Notes: a model not told the origin generated them from the sequence alone. A stretch of 64,000 nucleotides of DNA from Acanthosoma haemorrhoidale (GCA_930367205.1 OV884011.1:41739754-41803753), one strand, 5' to 3'; shown: positions 48,801 through 57,400, numbered from the stretch's first letter. Made by a program: numbers and translations.

Positions 48801-51757
48801 ACTAATTAAAAATCTTTTTTTTTTAAATTATTTAAAAATGATGTGATTTGTCTTGTAAATACTGCTTTTTAAATTTTAAATTACTTCTTTTAAACTGAAA
48901 AAAAAGATATAGAGATTGAGCTCTTGAGTTATTAATTAATTTATTTTTGCAGCACAATCTTTCTGGAAATGGTGATAATAAGGAGGACTATAGTGATTTA
49001 CCTCCCAACCAGAGGAAAAAGAAGCTTCAAATGAAGATCGATGAAATTCAAGCGAAAATACATCAGGAAACGGCAGCGAGGTAACAAAGTCTTCTGATCC
49101 AATTTCTACTAAAAAAAAATCTTATTATCTGAAGTACTTTAAATTTACATAACAAAGAAATTATGTTCAACTATTGCTACGATGAGCTTACTTCTACTCT
49201 CACATGAGTTAGTTTAAACATATAGTAAAACTTCACTGTTTGATGTCATCAATTAAAGTATCACTTATTTGTCGTTATAGCCAATGAAAGATGAACGCCA
49301 TTTTTAAATTAATTTCTCAGCTTTTCATGTCAATTTTGCCGGCTTTTTGGGATATAGCCTTGTGATTGGTTCAAGATGGCAGTTCTTTTTCTTTGGACTC
49401 ATTTATTTCCTACTTCGTCATTATTCTTACTGTCAAGTGGCCATAACTAAACTAATGTTATCAATAGGGACGGCCTGATGAAAATGAAGGGTGTATACGA
49501 GGCCAATTCTCAGCTTGGAGATCCTATGTCGATTGAGGGCCAGCTACATGAGAGTGGGCAGCGCCTGGACAAGCTGCGACAAGAGCTCCACAAGTTTCAG
49601 TCCTACCTGGAGGACATCGGCCCCGCTGGAGCCATCACTCCATCCCACAACAGCCTCAATGGTGTCAGGCGGCACCACAGGTAACCAGTCACCTCCATCT
49701 GTCAATAATATTTCATAAGTCTGTTTAAATGTTCTGTGATTGTTTCTTGATGCTTCTCAGTGTTTTAACTTTACCAAGATTCATAATTTTTCTAAATAAT
49801 TTAAATTAGCTGCCTGTCGTGTATTGGTTATAGCTTCACTAGTCAAAAAGATCATGATCTTCCATTCCTGGCTTCCCTAAGATTTTTTTAGGGAATTGGA
49901 TCAGTTCAGGATTCACTTAAAACTGAAAGCGAAGCATTACCCTAACATTTGACCACATTGGTACCTGAGCAAACCTTTTCTTAGCACTTCTATTGATGAT
50001 TAAAGGAGAAGAGGTTTGATTCAAAATTATCATTATTCACTTCTTTCCTTCTAATATTTAGCTTGAGTCCCTTTTTACTCGTTCCCACTTGTTTTATATT
50101 TAACAATTACAAAGCATTATCTACCCCTTATCAGCAGTAAGCATACGAACAGATCAGAAGATAATGTTTTAGTGGGTACCTCATTGTGGACAAAATTATA
50201 AGACTATTTGTAATACAATGATGGATTATTAATTGGTTTACGGACAAATTAATATTAGTTAATTTTACTTGAATGTTCAGAAACAGTGGTTCAGGAGGTG
50301 ATGAAGATTCGCTGAGCAGATCAGCTTCTGACTCCAGTGTCGCCAACCACAAGCACTCAGCACCTGGCACACCACTCCCAAACCATGGGTCTGTTCCTAT
50401 CATGTATTGTTGTTGTTATATTGATAAGGATTTTACCTACCTTACTGTATTTATATGTTTAGTTGTATATAGCCAAAGTATTATGTATCAGCTACATTGC
50501 TAAGGCACTAACATTAGACTCCCTGTACTAATAAATGTGGAGCTGATGTGTTATTCTGTTGTCTAGGGCTTCCGACAGCCCCGAAAGCGGGATTGGAGCG
50601 TCACACACGTCATTGCCTGACTCTGATGATGCACCACCACCTTACTACGACACCGAGCTCTTACCTCCCCTAGGAACTTGCAAAGCTCTCTACCCATTCG
50701 AAGGTAAGTCTTTGCTATTGTTGTCTTTGGTTTTTATAGATTTGTATCAAACAAGGAATTAGTGCATGTTGTAATATTAGGAAAAGGATGTAGGAACTAC
50801 TGCCCTAAAGTGGAAAATAAAGGGTATCAGGTCAGGGACCCCCAAACTAAGAATAACAAAATTTCAAAAAAGTCTGGAGTACTCCATTACCTCTTTGTAC
50901 TTTCTATTAAAATTAAAAGGATAATTTTTTGGGAAACATGGCTCTTTTTATTAAATTAAGAAAACAAACATTTAAATTGTCCACACAGCAACAAGCATAT
51001 TATATTTCATTTTATTGCTCTAATGTTTACAATTAAACAGTATTACTTGTCTATTGCACTCCGACCAATGGTAAATAAGGTTATCCAAATAGATCTGCTC
51101 TTTGGGAGCTGTTCATGTAGCTTTAGTTGTTAAACTTGTAAATTGTATATAATTTCACTCATTAAACAAATAATACTATCATGAGTGTGAAAAGAAATGC
51201 TTAACATAACAACTATTTTGTGTATTTGGAAAATTGCTGTATATTTTTTTTAATAACCCTTAAATTTAACCAAATTTTCCTGACCTTTCCTATTTATTAA
51301 AATCACAAAGCTGTTAGAACCTGTGACAGTATAACTCAGGAACTGGCTGGAGTATAACGTACAAAAGTACCTAAACAGTTTGCGCTAAATTGAGAAATTA
51401 TCAAATTAGCATCCTATATACAAAGGGATCATGATTGGTTGGAGATTTCTTGCAATATTCACAAAAGAACATTGTAAAAATATTATAAATAGCCATTTAA
51501 TTGTATTATATAGTGAGACCACAGGTAGAGGTTTTGTTAGGATTGTATGTGTTAACTTGTTAGATGTTAATTAACTGGTTTTGTGTATTGAACTTGCAGC
51601 TACAAGTGAGGGCTCAATGGCGATGGCGGATGGGGAGGAGCTACTGGTGATTGAAGTGGACCAAGGGGATGGCTGGACCAGAGTGAGGAGGCCAGCAGAT
51701 TCTACGGAAGGGTTCGTTCCTACATCGTACATCCACTGCGTCCTCAACAACTGTTAG
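21835..51757 (+). CDS. Cip4: Cip4/TOCA/FBP17-type F-BAR-HR1-SH3 protein (ten exons, N-terminus outside window)
   Basis: Whole-gene entry. The coding exons are 21835-21885, 38421-38568, 39713-39970, 40609-40794, 41436-41651, 48953-49080, 49468-49680, 50281-50388, 50567-50703 and 51600-51757. They join in frame into about 533 residues ending at TAG. Counting from the first complete codon seen, residues 1-230 are the F-BAR domain, about 302-377 the HR1 domain (LGDP at 345-348, the position of the conserved MGD-type contact with Cdc42), 459-463 a PPPYY motif, and about 473-530 an SH3 domain (ALYPFEA start, GWTRVRR, GFVPTSYI end). In this family F-BAR bends membrane, HR1 binds GTP-loaded Cdc42, and SH3 recruits actin-nucleation and endocytic partners at the plasma membrane. 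The first ~60 F-BAR residues are missing from the window. I infer orthology to Drosophila Cip4 from the domain order and the high local similarity. Confidence 0.93.
21886..23379. other. Intron 5' part, no extra feature
   Basis: Start of the 16.5-kb Cip4 intron. AT-rich with homopolymers, including a G13 run at 22046-22058. No exon was recognised. Confidence 0.5.
23380..23706 (-). mobile_element. Jockey-like LINE 3' end, inverted copy
   Basis: Inverted member of the 16330 family. The terminal end (reverse complement of GGCAGATTGTA) is at about 23400, then the TGTAAATATGG / ATGAGTGAGTGA blocks, the ACGCGACTGACGGAGG block, and the GACCTGCTATAA block at the far end, where similarity stops. Only 3' UTR is present. 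The copy supports the view that the family inserted in both orientations in and around this gene. Confidence 0.8.
24300..24916 (-). mobile_element. LINE remnant, C-terminal ORF2 part (possible)
   Basis: On the - strand, about 24569-24642 encodes RSFLICATDLCNSIPIDF. This resembles the conserved end of many LINE ORF2 proteins (pattern SFxVRxxxLWNSLPxxI), with Cys in place of the usual Trp. A frame of 119 codons upstream (24557-24916) is in another phase, as expected after a frameshift. AT-rich sequence follows on the 3' side. It is not the same family as the 16330 element. The evidence is one motif, so the call is tentative. Confidence 0.4.
24917..26034. other. Intronic sequence, nothing recognised
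   Basis: AT-rich intron sequence with a T18-class run near 24941-24958. No exon, RNA or defined repeat was recognised. Confidence 0.4.
26035..26480 (+). mobile_element. LINE reverse-transcriptase C-terminal remnant
   Basis: The frame at 26077-26325 reads LMIYKCVLRPALLYSAPLF, followed by LQHFQNRIMRKVV. This is the thumb-region pattern of jockey/CR1-type LINEs (LYKxxIRPxLxYxxPVW ... LQxxQNKxLRxI). A short 3' part to about 26480 is probably its 3' UTR. The protein differs from the 16330 family, so a second LINE lineage is present. It is truncated at the 5' side and not functional. Confidence 0.7.
26481..29522. other. Intronic sequence with a decayed tRNA-like SINE
   Basis: No exon was recognised. 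A tRNA-like sequence on the - strand at about 27165-27235 (B-box-like AGGTTCAAAGCCC, A-box-like TATAGCCAAGCCGAGATG) looks like another SINE head. Short ORFs at 27601-27945 and 28398-28670 have no known domain. Confidence 0.35.
29523..29658 (+). repeat. Direct repeat pair, copy A
   Basis: Shares with 30264-30399 the start TTATAACCTCCCACAAC, a middle TATCGAAGTAA, a later TAAATTCA(T/C)AA(A/G)ATAGTTT block and the end ACCATAC. Both span 136 bases with small internal indels. The two copies lie about 740 bases apart and enclose the hammerhead-like motif at 29949. Direct terminal repeats around such a motif are known in Penelope-like elements, but the level of divergence makes this only a suggestion. 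Confidence 0.65.
29860..30010 (+). repeat. AT-rich repeat ending in hammerhead-like core, copy 2
   Basis: The segment contains TTAATTTTAAACACACAAATT (29876-29896), shared with 10681-10701. It then has CTGATGA at 29949-29955, a short pairable arm (GCCT / AGGT) and GAAACGTTG at 29969-29977. In the hammerhead consensus CUGAUGA, stem II and GAAA form the core; here a single U bulges at the base of stem II. A GUA follows, which would be an acceptable NUH cleavage triplet. Stem I pairing is weak, so the ribozyme is at best decayed. Confidence 0.4.
30264..30399 (+). repeat. Direct repeat pair, copy B
   Basis: Partner of 29523-29658 in the same orientation, from TTATAACCTCCCACAAC to ACCATAC. A few bases of one copy are missing in the other on both sides. 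Confidence 0.65.
30400..34090. other. Intronic sequence with CpG-richer patches
   Basis: No exon was recognised. Patches at about 30830-31140 and 33480-33790 are richer in GC than the surroundings. The second includes a C13 run at 33495-33507 and an antisense frame of 107 codons that matches nothing I know. A 25-base identity with 30080-30104 occurs at 33389-33413, another trace of the AT-rich repeat family. A tRNA-like B-box region on the - strand near 32045-32065 may be one more SINE head. Confidence 0.35.
34091..34175 (-). mobile_element. tRNA-derived SINE copy (family sharing tail TTTGGCTAATAATT)
   Basis: On the - strand a B-box-like ACTGGTTCAAATACC is followed by an A/T-rich body and the tail CCTTTGGCTAATAATTT. 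Same family and orientation as 7823, 14965 and 62290. The head upstream of the B box is diverged. Confidence 0.6.
34176..38420. other. Intronic sequence before second exon, possible alternative promoter
   Basis: No coding exon was seen. A CpG-richer stretch at about 36900-37120 contains TTATTCG followed by GTAAGTATTTTC at 36940, a strong splice-donor match. This could be the end of an alternative non-coding first exon feeding into the exon at 38421. No TATA box or initiator can be assigned with confidence. Confidence 0.3.
38421..38568 (+). CDS. Cip4: Cip4 exon: F-BAR core
   Basis: A 148-nt exon after TTTTTTACAG and before GTTAGC. It codes for YTPCRAFKQMM... to ...KDIKDERKK, 49 residues after completing the Gln codon. 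The pattern (Y/F)T(S/P)C(R/K)AF, the AGQ-E and the KDLK/KDIKDERK segments are hallmarks of the Cip4/FBP17/TOCA-1 F-BAR domain. The exon ends in phase 0. Confidence 0.95.
38569..39712. other. Cip4 intron
   Basis: A 1.1-kb intron. Apart from a more GC-rich stretch at about 39080-39420, with only chance frames, nothing was recognised. Confidence 0.6.
39713..39970 (+). CDS. Cip4: Cip4 exon: F-BAR long helix
   Basis: A 258-nt exon in phase 0 on both sides (TTTTTTAG before, GTAAAA after) giving 86 residues. It is rich in Lys, Glu, Gln and Ala with heptad-like spacing, as expected of the long antiparallel helix that forms the F-BAR dimer: ARKNYEKAAKEAERA, then RADADFNLSRAEVEK. FNLSRAEVEK is close to the strongly conserved (M)N(I/V)SRADVEK of FBP17/TOCA-1. 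Confidence 0.95.
39971..40608. other. Cip4 intron
   Basis: A 0.6-kb AT-rich intron between GTAAAA and TTCACAG. Nothing else was recognised. Confidence 0.7.
40609..40794 (+). CDS. Cip4: Cip4 exon: F-BAR C-terminal helices
   Basis: A 186-nt exon, phase 0 on both sides, 62 residues. It starts RQHYQYKMPEVFRQLQELDE, matching the family pattern (Q)HYxxxMPxIFxxLQxMDE. RIKNIRDFM and ERNVFPIINKCLDEI follow, close to family RIxxLxExx(xxxAxxERxVxPIIxKCLDGI). It continues the F-BAR domain to near its end. Confidence 0.95.
40795..41435. other. Cip4 intron
   Basis: A 0.64-kb intron (GTTAGT ... TTGTAG). No other feature was recognised. Confidence 0.7.
41436..41651 (+). CDS. Cip4: Cip4 exon: F-BAR end and linker
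   Basis: A 216-nt exon, phase 0 on both sides, 72 residues. The first part, DSLMVIERYKSGFEPPGDVPFEDL, closes the F-BAR domain (family: D..xVIExxKSGFEPPGDxxFEDF). A proline-rich stretch IPPPVKPEP and a basic segment KLKKRGVLFTLFSSNK follow and form the linker to HR1. Codon use is notably richer in G and C than in the surrounding introns. Confidence 0.95.
41652..46916. other. First part of 7.3-kb Cip4 intron
   Basis: AT-rich intron that contains the candidate microexon at 45085-45114 listed separately. An A17-class run at about 45341-45357 is the longest homopolymer here. No other coding exon was recognised. Confidence 0.5.
45085..45114 (+). CDS. Cip4: Candidate cassette microexon of Cip4
   Basis: Thirty bases lie between a TTCACTCAG acceptor and an excellent donor, CAAG|GTAGGC. 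They encode KLFDMCHSLK without a stop. The flanking constitutive exons end and start in phase 0, so insertion would add exactly ten residues between the F-BAR linker (…FSSNK) and the HR1-side exon (HNLSGNG…) without shifting the frame. The length divisible by three, the open frame and the paired splice sites support a real alternative exon. With no transcript evidence and no remembered homologous exon, it remains a prediction. Confidence 0.45.
46917..47875 (-). pseudogene. Degenerate copy of an arthropod repeat-encoded protein family
   Basis: On the - strand the translation gives, in order and with stops and frameshifts: DDWCLFIYSS near 47850, WVICVDLKMVKFLL (about 47650-47695), YPCFLCLWDSREK, LVEREKIIFPPLH (about 47480-47525), SRKFPGQTQN, and near the end KDFPRILKLWRPTKEDG and SKEIVPNAF. 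I recognise this pattern as a multicopy protein of arthropod genomes, usually unannotated and probably carried by a mobile element whose class I cannot name. At least ten in-frame stops make this copy dead. It lies antisense in the intron between the linker and HR1 exons of Cip4. Confidence 0.65.
47876..48952. other. End of 7.3-kb Cip4 intron
   Basis: AT-rich intron sequence up to TTTTTGCAG before the HR1-side exon. Nothing else was recognised. Confidence 0.5.
48953..49080 (+). CDS. Cip4: Cip4 exon: HR1 domain, first helix
   Basis: A 128-nt exon with acceptor TTTTTGCAG and donor GTAACA. It encodes HNLSGNGDNKEDYSDLPP, then NQRKKKLQMKIDEIQAKI and HQETAA, plus the first two bases of an Arg codon. 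LPPxQRxKKLxxKIDEIxxKIxxE is the start of the HR1 coiled coil that binds Cdc42 in TOCA-family proteins. Confidence 0.95.
49468..49680 (+). CDS. Cip4: Cip4 exon: HR1 domain, second helix
   Basis: A 213-nt exon after TCAATAG and before GTAACC, 70 complete residues between two split Arg codons. It continues HR1 with DGLMKMKGVYEANSQLGDP, where the family has M(K)DVYExxPxMGDP; the Gly-Asp pair is the part known to contact Cdc42. Next comes the second helix ESGQRLDKLRQELHKFQSYL, then a Pro/Ser/Asn-rich linker begins. Confidence 0.95.
49681..50280. other. Cip4 intron
   Basis: A 0.6-kb intron with no recognised element. Confidence 0.7.
50281..50388 (+). CDS. Cip4: Cip4 exon: Ser-rich linker
   Basis: A 108-nt exon encoding NSGSGGDEDSLSRSASDSSV and ANHKHSAPGTPLPNH between split codons. 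It is low in complexity, rich in Ser, and includes the family-like motif E/DDSLSRSASDSS(V), a likely phosphorylated region. The donor is GG|GTCTGT, an unusual donor with C at +3. The frame of the following exon confirms this join, because two leftover G bases plus the next G make Gly. Confidence 0.9.
50567..50703 (+). CDS. Cip4: Cip4 exon: PPPYY linker and start of SH3
   Basis: A 137-nt exon after GTCTAG and before GTAAGT. It encodes ASDSPESGIGASHTSLPDSD, then DAPPPYYDTELLPPLGTCKA and LYPFE. PPPYY is a potential WW-domain ligand (PPxY) or Tyr phosphorylation site. CKALYPFE begins the SH3 fold (family CKALYxFE/D). Confidence 0.95.
50704..51599. other. Cip4 last intron
   Basis: A 0.9-kb AT-rich intron splitting the SH3 domain. 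No other element was recognised. Confidence 0.7.
51600..51757 (+). CDS. Cip4: Cip4 last coding exon: SH3 domain and stop
   Basis: The exon begins after AACTTGCAG. It encodes TSEGSMAMADGEELLVIEVD, QGDGWTRVRR and GFVPTSYIHCVLNNC, then TAG at 51755-51757. The expected SH3 landmarks are all present: acidic RT-loop (GS..MADGEEL), n-Src (D..DGW), the WxRVRR strand and the PxSY-type 3-10 helix (VPTSYI). The protein ends shortly after the SH3 fold, as is usual in this family. Confidence 0.96.
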
Positions 51758-53254
51758 CCCTTCCTCTCTCTGGAGTATGGTCAGTGCCTATCCTACTTTT
51801 TTACTTATGGTACCAAGTTATCTATTAATCTAAGTAGTTGCAAGGTTCAAGTTCAAGAGTAGAATGTTATGTTAGAAATTGCTAAATACAGTGCAAAGTG
51901 GAGATTCCAACAGTGAGGAATCACATCTAGACCCATAAAAAGTGTTCTAACTAACCACTAAATGTGTATCCATGAGGAAAAAATCAGAACTTAAATCTTG
52001 AATAGCATCTGAGCTTGAACTTCTGTGGTGATTTTAAAAGGTAATGCAATTGACCCAAATTTTTCATGTTTTCTGTTTTTCCCAGACCATTTGGTATCTC
52101 AACAAAAAACTTATCATCTCATCATATTTTGAGTTGTTCTGGAATAAATATATAAAAATTTCAGATTGATTGAATCATTTTTATGGCTCTTGGAGAAATG
52201 AGATAGTCAGACAAAAGACGATGAAAGGCCTGTGCCTGAATAAAAAAAGAGTCTTCGTACAATGTATACTGTGTACTGTTTTTTCCCTCCATTTTCCCCC
52301 TTACCCAATTAAGAGTCTGCCAAAACAGGGTGTATAGGAACTTTACACAAGATGGACAAGATGTCTATTGAAGCTCTGTCCTCCAGTACAGTCTAGTTCA
52401 CATCGCCTTCCTTTTCCTCTGACTCGCGTCTTCTGTTCTCTTAGTGCCCCTGTGCATTTTACAACCCATTAGGGAAATGGTGTCCATTTATTTAATGGCT
52501 TCCTAAAATGTGAATGGGTATCAAGAAAAGCCAACCTTTAAAAAAACAAAACAGTTAGGTCTTGCTAAAAGATTGTATTTTTTAAAGATATATTTTGCAA
52601 GTTACTATTTCTTAGGAAAAACATAAAGCTTAATTTAATAAAAGAAAAATGGTAGGTAATGGTTTTTTGTCTATGGTCGAGGACTTAAGTTTTGTAACTG
52701 TAATGGAATCTCAAAAAATTGTGAAATCATAGAAGATATATTGCTATAAGTGTTGAAGAGAAGTTCTTGGTAATATTTTAGATGCTATGTTAAGAAGAGA
52801 CTGATATCTGTCACTCCATTTTACAATTTTTATAATTAATAACTAATTTGTTTATTTTTATTTTGTTCACAGATGATAAACCTAGGCAATGCAGTCGAAA
52901 ACAAATGCATTGTTTTTAACCATTCGCGACTCTAGCACGAGTTTGCAGGAAATAAACTGCTAGCGTTAGATATATCCTTGATATATACTAAAACATAGTC
53001 CAATTGTTGCCAACTAATGTTAATTTTAAACTATTTGTTGTTATTTTATTATGTTTTAGCTGCGCAGCGAAAAATGATATTAGCTAACCCGTCGCACAGT
53101 CTTATTTATTCTAAATTTTATATCGATGTTTAATTTCCATATTTAAAAATGTACGTGCTTAGACTCAATTTTATCATGAACATAGCTCATTTTTTTTTTT
53201 AATGTTTTATAAATATAATGTAATTTTTGTGGTTGTAAATCTTTAGCATTTAGG

Positions 53255-54163
53255 TGTAAATATATAAAACAAGAAATATAAATATATATATTATGATATG
53301 TAATAAATATTTTATTAGCCTTAAGTGATTGTAAGCTGTATGAATGTAACATGCCCTAATCATGGAGGTGTCACTGCCTGGGTTTTTATTATATTACTTA
53401 TATTTTTGTATCACTCCATATTTTAATAACATTAGCAGAAAAAAAAATGTGCCCTAACCGAAGGTATTAACACATTCGCTCATTATTATGTCGCTGACAT
53501 TTGTTAAATTAATGTTATTGCAATAACGTCTGTACATATGAACTAGTGAGAATTGTCCATGAAATATTATTTCCCCCTGCCTTAATCATTTTTTCTTTTT
53601 TTTTTTACAATAACCTCTTAAATGTGTATTGTAAATATTATGAAATTGTAAGGATGTGTACATATTCTCAAAAAAGTGATTGTGTCATGTTTCCTCCGAC
53701 AGCTATAATGTGTGCCAATAGACTGCTGAGTTGCAGCTTGCGGCTCTCCATCAATGTGTTTGCTGTGCGGAATATTGTTCAAATTTTCAAGTATTAATTT
53801 TTATTACAACACTTCATTGTGAAAATTCCCAAAACAAATTGTTATTTTGACTATGCATGTCATCACAAGCTCTTTTGTATGTATTTTTTTTTGTATTGTT
53901 GACATTTTGTATGTTTGCGGTTCTAAAAAGAACCTCAATGTGTATGGTTGAGGAGCTAATAAGACTGTTCAGAGATTTGTGATTTTTTTTCTTTTATGAC
54001 AATTTGGATAGGGAATGTCAATATAAGTACCTACTGTGTATATATTTATAAATATATATATTGCATTTTCCTTATAGATTATTGTTGATATTGCTTAATA
54101 TATAAATAAATGGTAGTTTTAAAAGCCAAGTTGTTTGCAGCCCTAAAATCTTCACTGTACATA
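53255..54163 (+). promoter_or_regulatory. Cluster of six Pumilio-type sites in 3' UTR
   Basis: The octamer TGTANATA, the core of the Pumilio response element, occurs at 53255-53262 (N=A), 53531-53538 (C), 53630-53637 (A), 53657-53664 (C), 54037-54044 (T) and 54156-54163 (C), all on the mRNA strand. Pumilio proteins bind such sites to repress or destabilise mRNAs. With 70% AT, about 0.25 such octamers would be expected in this span by chance, by simple base-composition reckoning. The last site lies beyond the first good poly(A) signal, so it would be present only in the longer transcript. Confidence 0.55.
54105..54110 (+). terminator. Poly(A) signal AATAAA, likely proximal site
   Basis: AATAAA followed within 30-40 bases by the G/T-rich GTTGTTTGCAG-type stretch. 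Earlier AATAAA hexamers, such as 53302-53307, have less G/T-rich downstream sequence. Confidence 0.4.
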
Positions 54164-54428
54164 ACAGATGCAAAACAGGTTTATTGTTTTAACTATTGCC
54201 ATAAGGAATCCTGCCAGCTGTTAATTGAATTATTCGAATTTGTCTTGTAACATGGCGATTACATTCAATGGTTATTTATATCTGTACTTAACTTAAAATA
54301 TAATCTCTTGTATACAAAATAATACAATTTACTTTAAATATTCATGTTATCCTGGATAAATTTTGCATTGAACTTAAAAAAAAAAAAAAATTAGCAAGTA
54401 CTAAAAAAATTGCAATATTAGCAAAAAA

Positions 54429-54438
54429 AATAAATAAA
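54429..54438 (+). terminator. Poly(A) signal AATAAATAAA, likely distal site
   Basis: Two overlapping AATAAA hexamers followed directly by ATATTTTGTTTTTATATAGTG, a T/G-rich downstream element. This is my best estimate for the distal end of the Cip4 transcript. Confidence 0.4.
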
Positions 54439-54450
54439 CATATTTTGTTT

Positions 54451-57400
54451 TTATATAGTGAACAGCAATAATCGACCTTTGCCATTTGGGGTGTACATGG
54501 GCCAATACTGTGGTTATTATTAAATTTGGCAAGGATTGAATCACCAGGTCATCTACCTGTTGCCACCCTTTTCCTAATGCCTATGGCCCTGGATGGATTT
54601 TTATTACAAAAATAAATTATTTCTGAAGGATCACAGGCCTTGTGATGGTGATATGAGAATCTGGTAGCAATTTTTGTTGGGACTGTGGGGAGGAGAAAAA
54701 AAATTGCGGTTTTGATACTTAATAACTGTTTAAAACTTAATTTAAATTATAATTATAAATTGTAATCAATTAACTTATAATTTATACTAAACAAAAACCT
54801 AACAATTTTTTAATTGTTTTAATTAATAACTTACAAATTATGGTGTTTTTTCTATCTGTTTTGATATCTTTGTCTCTATCCAACTCTTTATTCTTGAACC
54901 TTCTTGTAAGGATCAAAACATGTACTTAAGCCAAGAAATCATGATGATCAGGAGAGGGATAGAGAAAAAGACTTAATCTAACCAGATGAAACTTGTGGCC
55001 TTGCCTGTATGAGGTTGTTAAAACACAGTGATGAATCCTGAGGCATAAATTGTATAAACATTGTTAACAATTAATATTATGTTGCCAAATGTTACAAAAT
55101 TAAATTAAAAAAACAACAACAAATAATAATAGTAATAAAGACAGTCTAGCTATCATAGATTTAGAGAGAATGAAGAATTATATTTTTTTTCAGAATCACC
55201 ATATTCTTTATGCTGAGTATTAATTCTTGATAACTCCACATAGTTTAGGAATGCCAAAGTTATGGAGGAACAACACTGGACCAAATGCCTTTGTCGGGCC
55301 ATCACGAGGGGGGCCTAGTTACCCTAGGCCTGTTGACCGAGTGAGAGTTGAATAGGCCATGACCTGGACGATTGCTTGATGACAGGTCTTACTACTGAGC
55401 TATCTGACTCCATATCTGATAGGTTTGTGCCCTGACAGTGCACTATGTTCAGGAGAAGAGGTACAGGGTAGGTATTATAGGTAGTTTATGTGGTCTTGGA
55501 ATGACCACAAATTCACACTCGGTTTTTAAGGGTAGGTGAAAACCGTCTGGATCCCAAAGACGAGTGTGAACAGGAGAGAGGCAGGCAGGATCGCTGGGGG
55601 AGATGCTACTAGATAAAGTTTGTAGGGCCCCAGAGACCGTCATCCGCATGGAAGAGATCTCTTCCAAGGAGGTGCTAGTTTTAGTGAGACAAAGGCAGAG
55701 AATCCCACTAGGAAGGTGTGGGGTCTGACAATCTCGGACTCAAACATAGCAAAGCTAGGAAATAAGTGTAGAGGTTTTCATAAATGAGAATGCAACATCT
55801 TTGAACATCAGTCCAGAGGGGAGCCATAGCTTGAATGAATAGTTGGCTAAAACAAGGGGGTATATATAGCCCAAAGCAATCAATGAGTGGGGGTTTTATT
55901 TTGGCCAATTGTATTGCAGGTCTAGTTCTGGATACCTGGTAAGCCCTGAAAGGGCCTCTACATGGCTAAGGACCCCTGGCTGCCTCTGAACTTGTCTGCA
56001 GCTACATCATTTTAGTTTACAATATTCACACTGATATGACTTAGTGGTTTGGTAATATTATTTACATTTGTTTAATTTAATTTACAACATATTATAACTA
56101 ATTTACAATAGAGTAGAGGGTGATTTATCTTATGTAGTTAGCGGTCAGTACAGCCTTTAACATACAGCTATGAGAATTTGTAAGATAATTGTTTTTAATG
56201 TGTAGGACGGTTGTGGAGTTATAAATTTAAGAAATAAATAGTATTGTCTTCTATGAAATTTTAACTTAGTTATTATCTTAAGATTGTGATAATTGCTTTA
56301 TTTGATGTTTCTCCAGTACAGAACAATTTAAATACTTTATGTATGCCTCTGTTGTCAGCACATGGGACTCAAAACAGGTCTTGTCACTATTTCTATTTGT
56401 TCTACTAGGGCTCTTAAAATCAAGAATTCCACAATCGCCAGAAAATTGTGCCGGTTACGTCGTGAGAAGCTGGATGTTGGATTGAGTCGGTTAGCATTAC
56501 AAAATGGCCAACAGTAAGGCATAAACATTAAACAAAGTATCAAAAATAATATATAAATAACCATTCATTTTATACAAAACAAAATAACTGATCATCAATT
56601 TAACAGTTAAGTTAACCAGACCTGATTGTTAGTAACTATAAATAATGTACAATAAATAACAAAAAAAGTTTATAGTCATGATATGATGTTTTGGAGAAGA
56701 GTGCGTATAGTCAATCACAGGGCGGCGATGCGCACGGAGAGATATGTAGACGAGATAGGCCGAGAAGTCCAAATTTGTAGTAAACAACTTCTTGTTCACA
56801 GGGAAACAGGCCCGTATTCTGCTTTCTTCATCACTGACTAAGCCAAGCTCCTTGTCCTCTAATACGCAAAGTCCTATTTGTTTACTTCCTCAAGCTTTAT
56901 AGTCTTTCACACTATTTTCTCTGTATGTTCATGTATTAAAATGAAAATTGCTGTTAAAGAGAAATAAAATAAATACATTTCATAACTTACATTTAAAGTT
57001 TTTATCTTAAATATATGTCCGTATATACAATATTTACATACGCTTTTCCTAATTTTCTCTAGCAGAAACAATCAGAAAAAGAAAAATTTACAGTTTTAAA
57101 TTTTTCACTCATCTCATTATCATAAAAAAAAAATATTGTTGAAATCCTCTCAAACAAAAATTTAGTTTAAACATAACAATGAAGTCTCTTACTTTTAATT
57201 ACCCTCCTAAACAAAATTTATTATGTTTAAACTTATGTATACTGTCCATAGAGCCTGAACAATATCTGTTGGTTATTGCTTGAACCTTCTCTTGGTAACA
57301 TTGGTAAATTAACCTTCCTTTTTGGATTTATACCTTCATAATTGGCAAAAGTTCTTTTATTAAATTACTGTGTGCTTTTTTATTAAAACATAACTGCCTG

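Larger units (their letters stand above)
51758..54450 (+). other. Cip4: Cip4 3' UTR (long, AU-rich)
   Basis: No further coding exon follows the stop, and the sequence becomes AT-rich with several poly(A) signals, consistent with a 3' UTR of up to about 2.7 kb. A possible intron within it runs from 51780 (ATG|GTCAGT) to 52872, where a strong acceptor, TTTATTTTGTTCACAG, precedes ATGATAAACC. The donor would lie only 22 nt after the stop codon, too close to trigger nonsense-mediated decay by the usual 50-nt rule. The exact 3' end is unknown. Confidence 0.6.
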
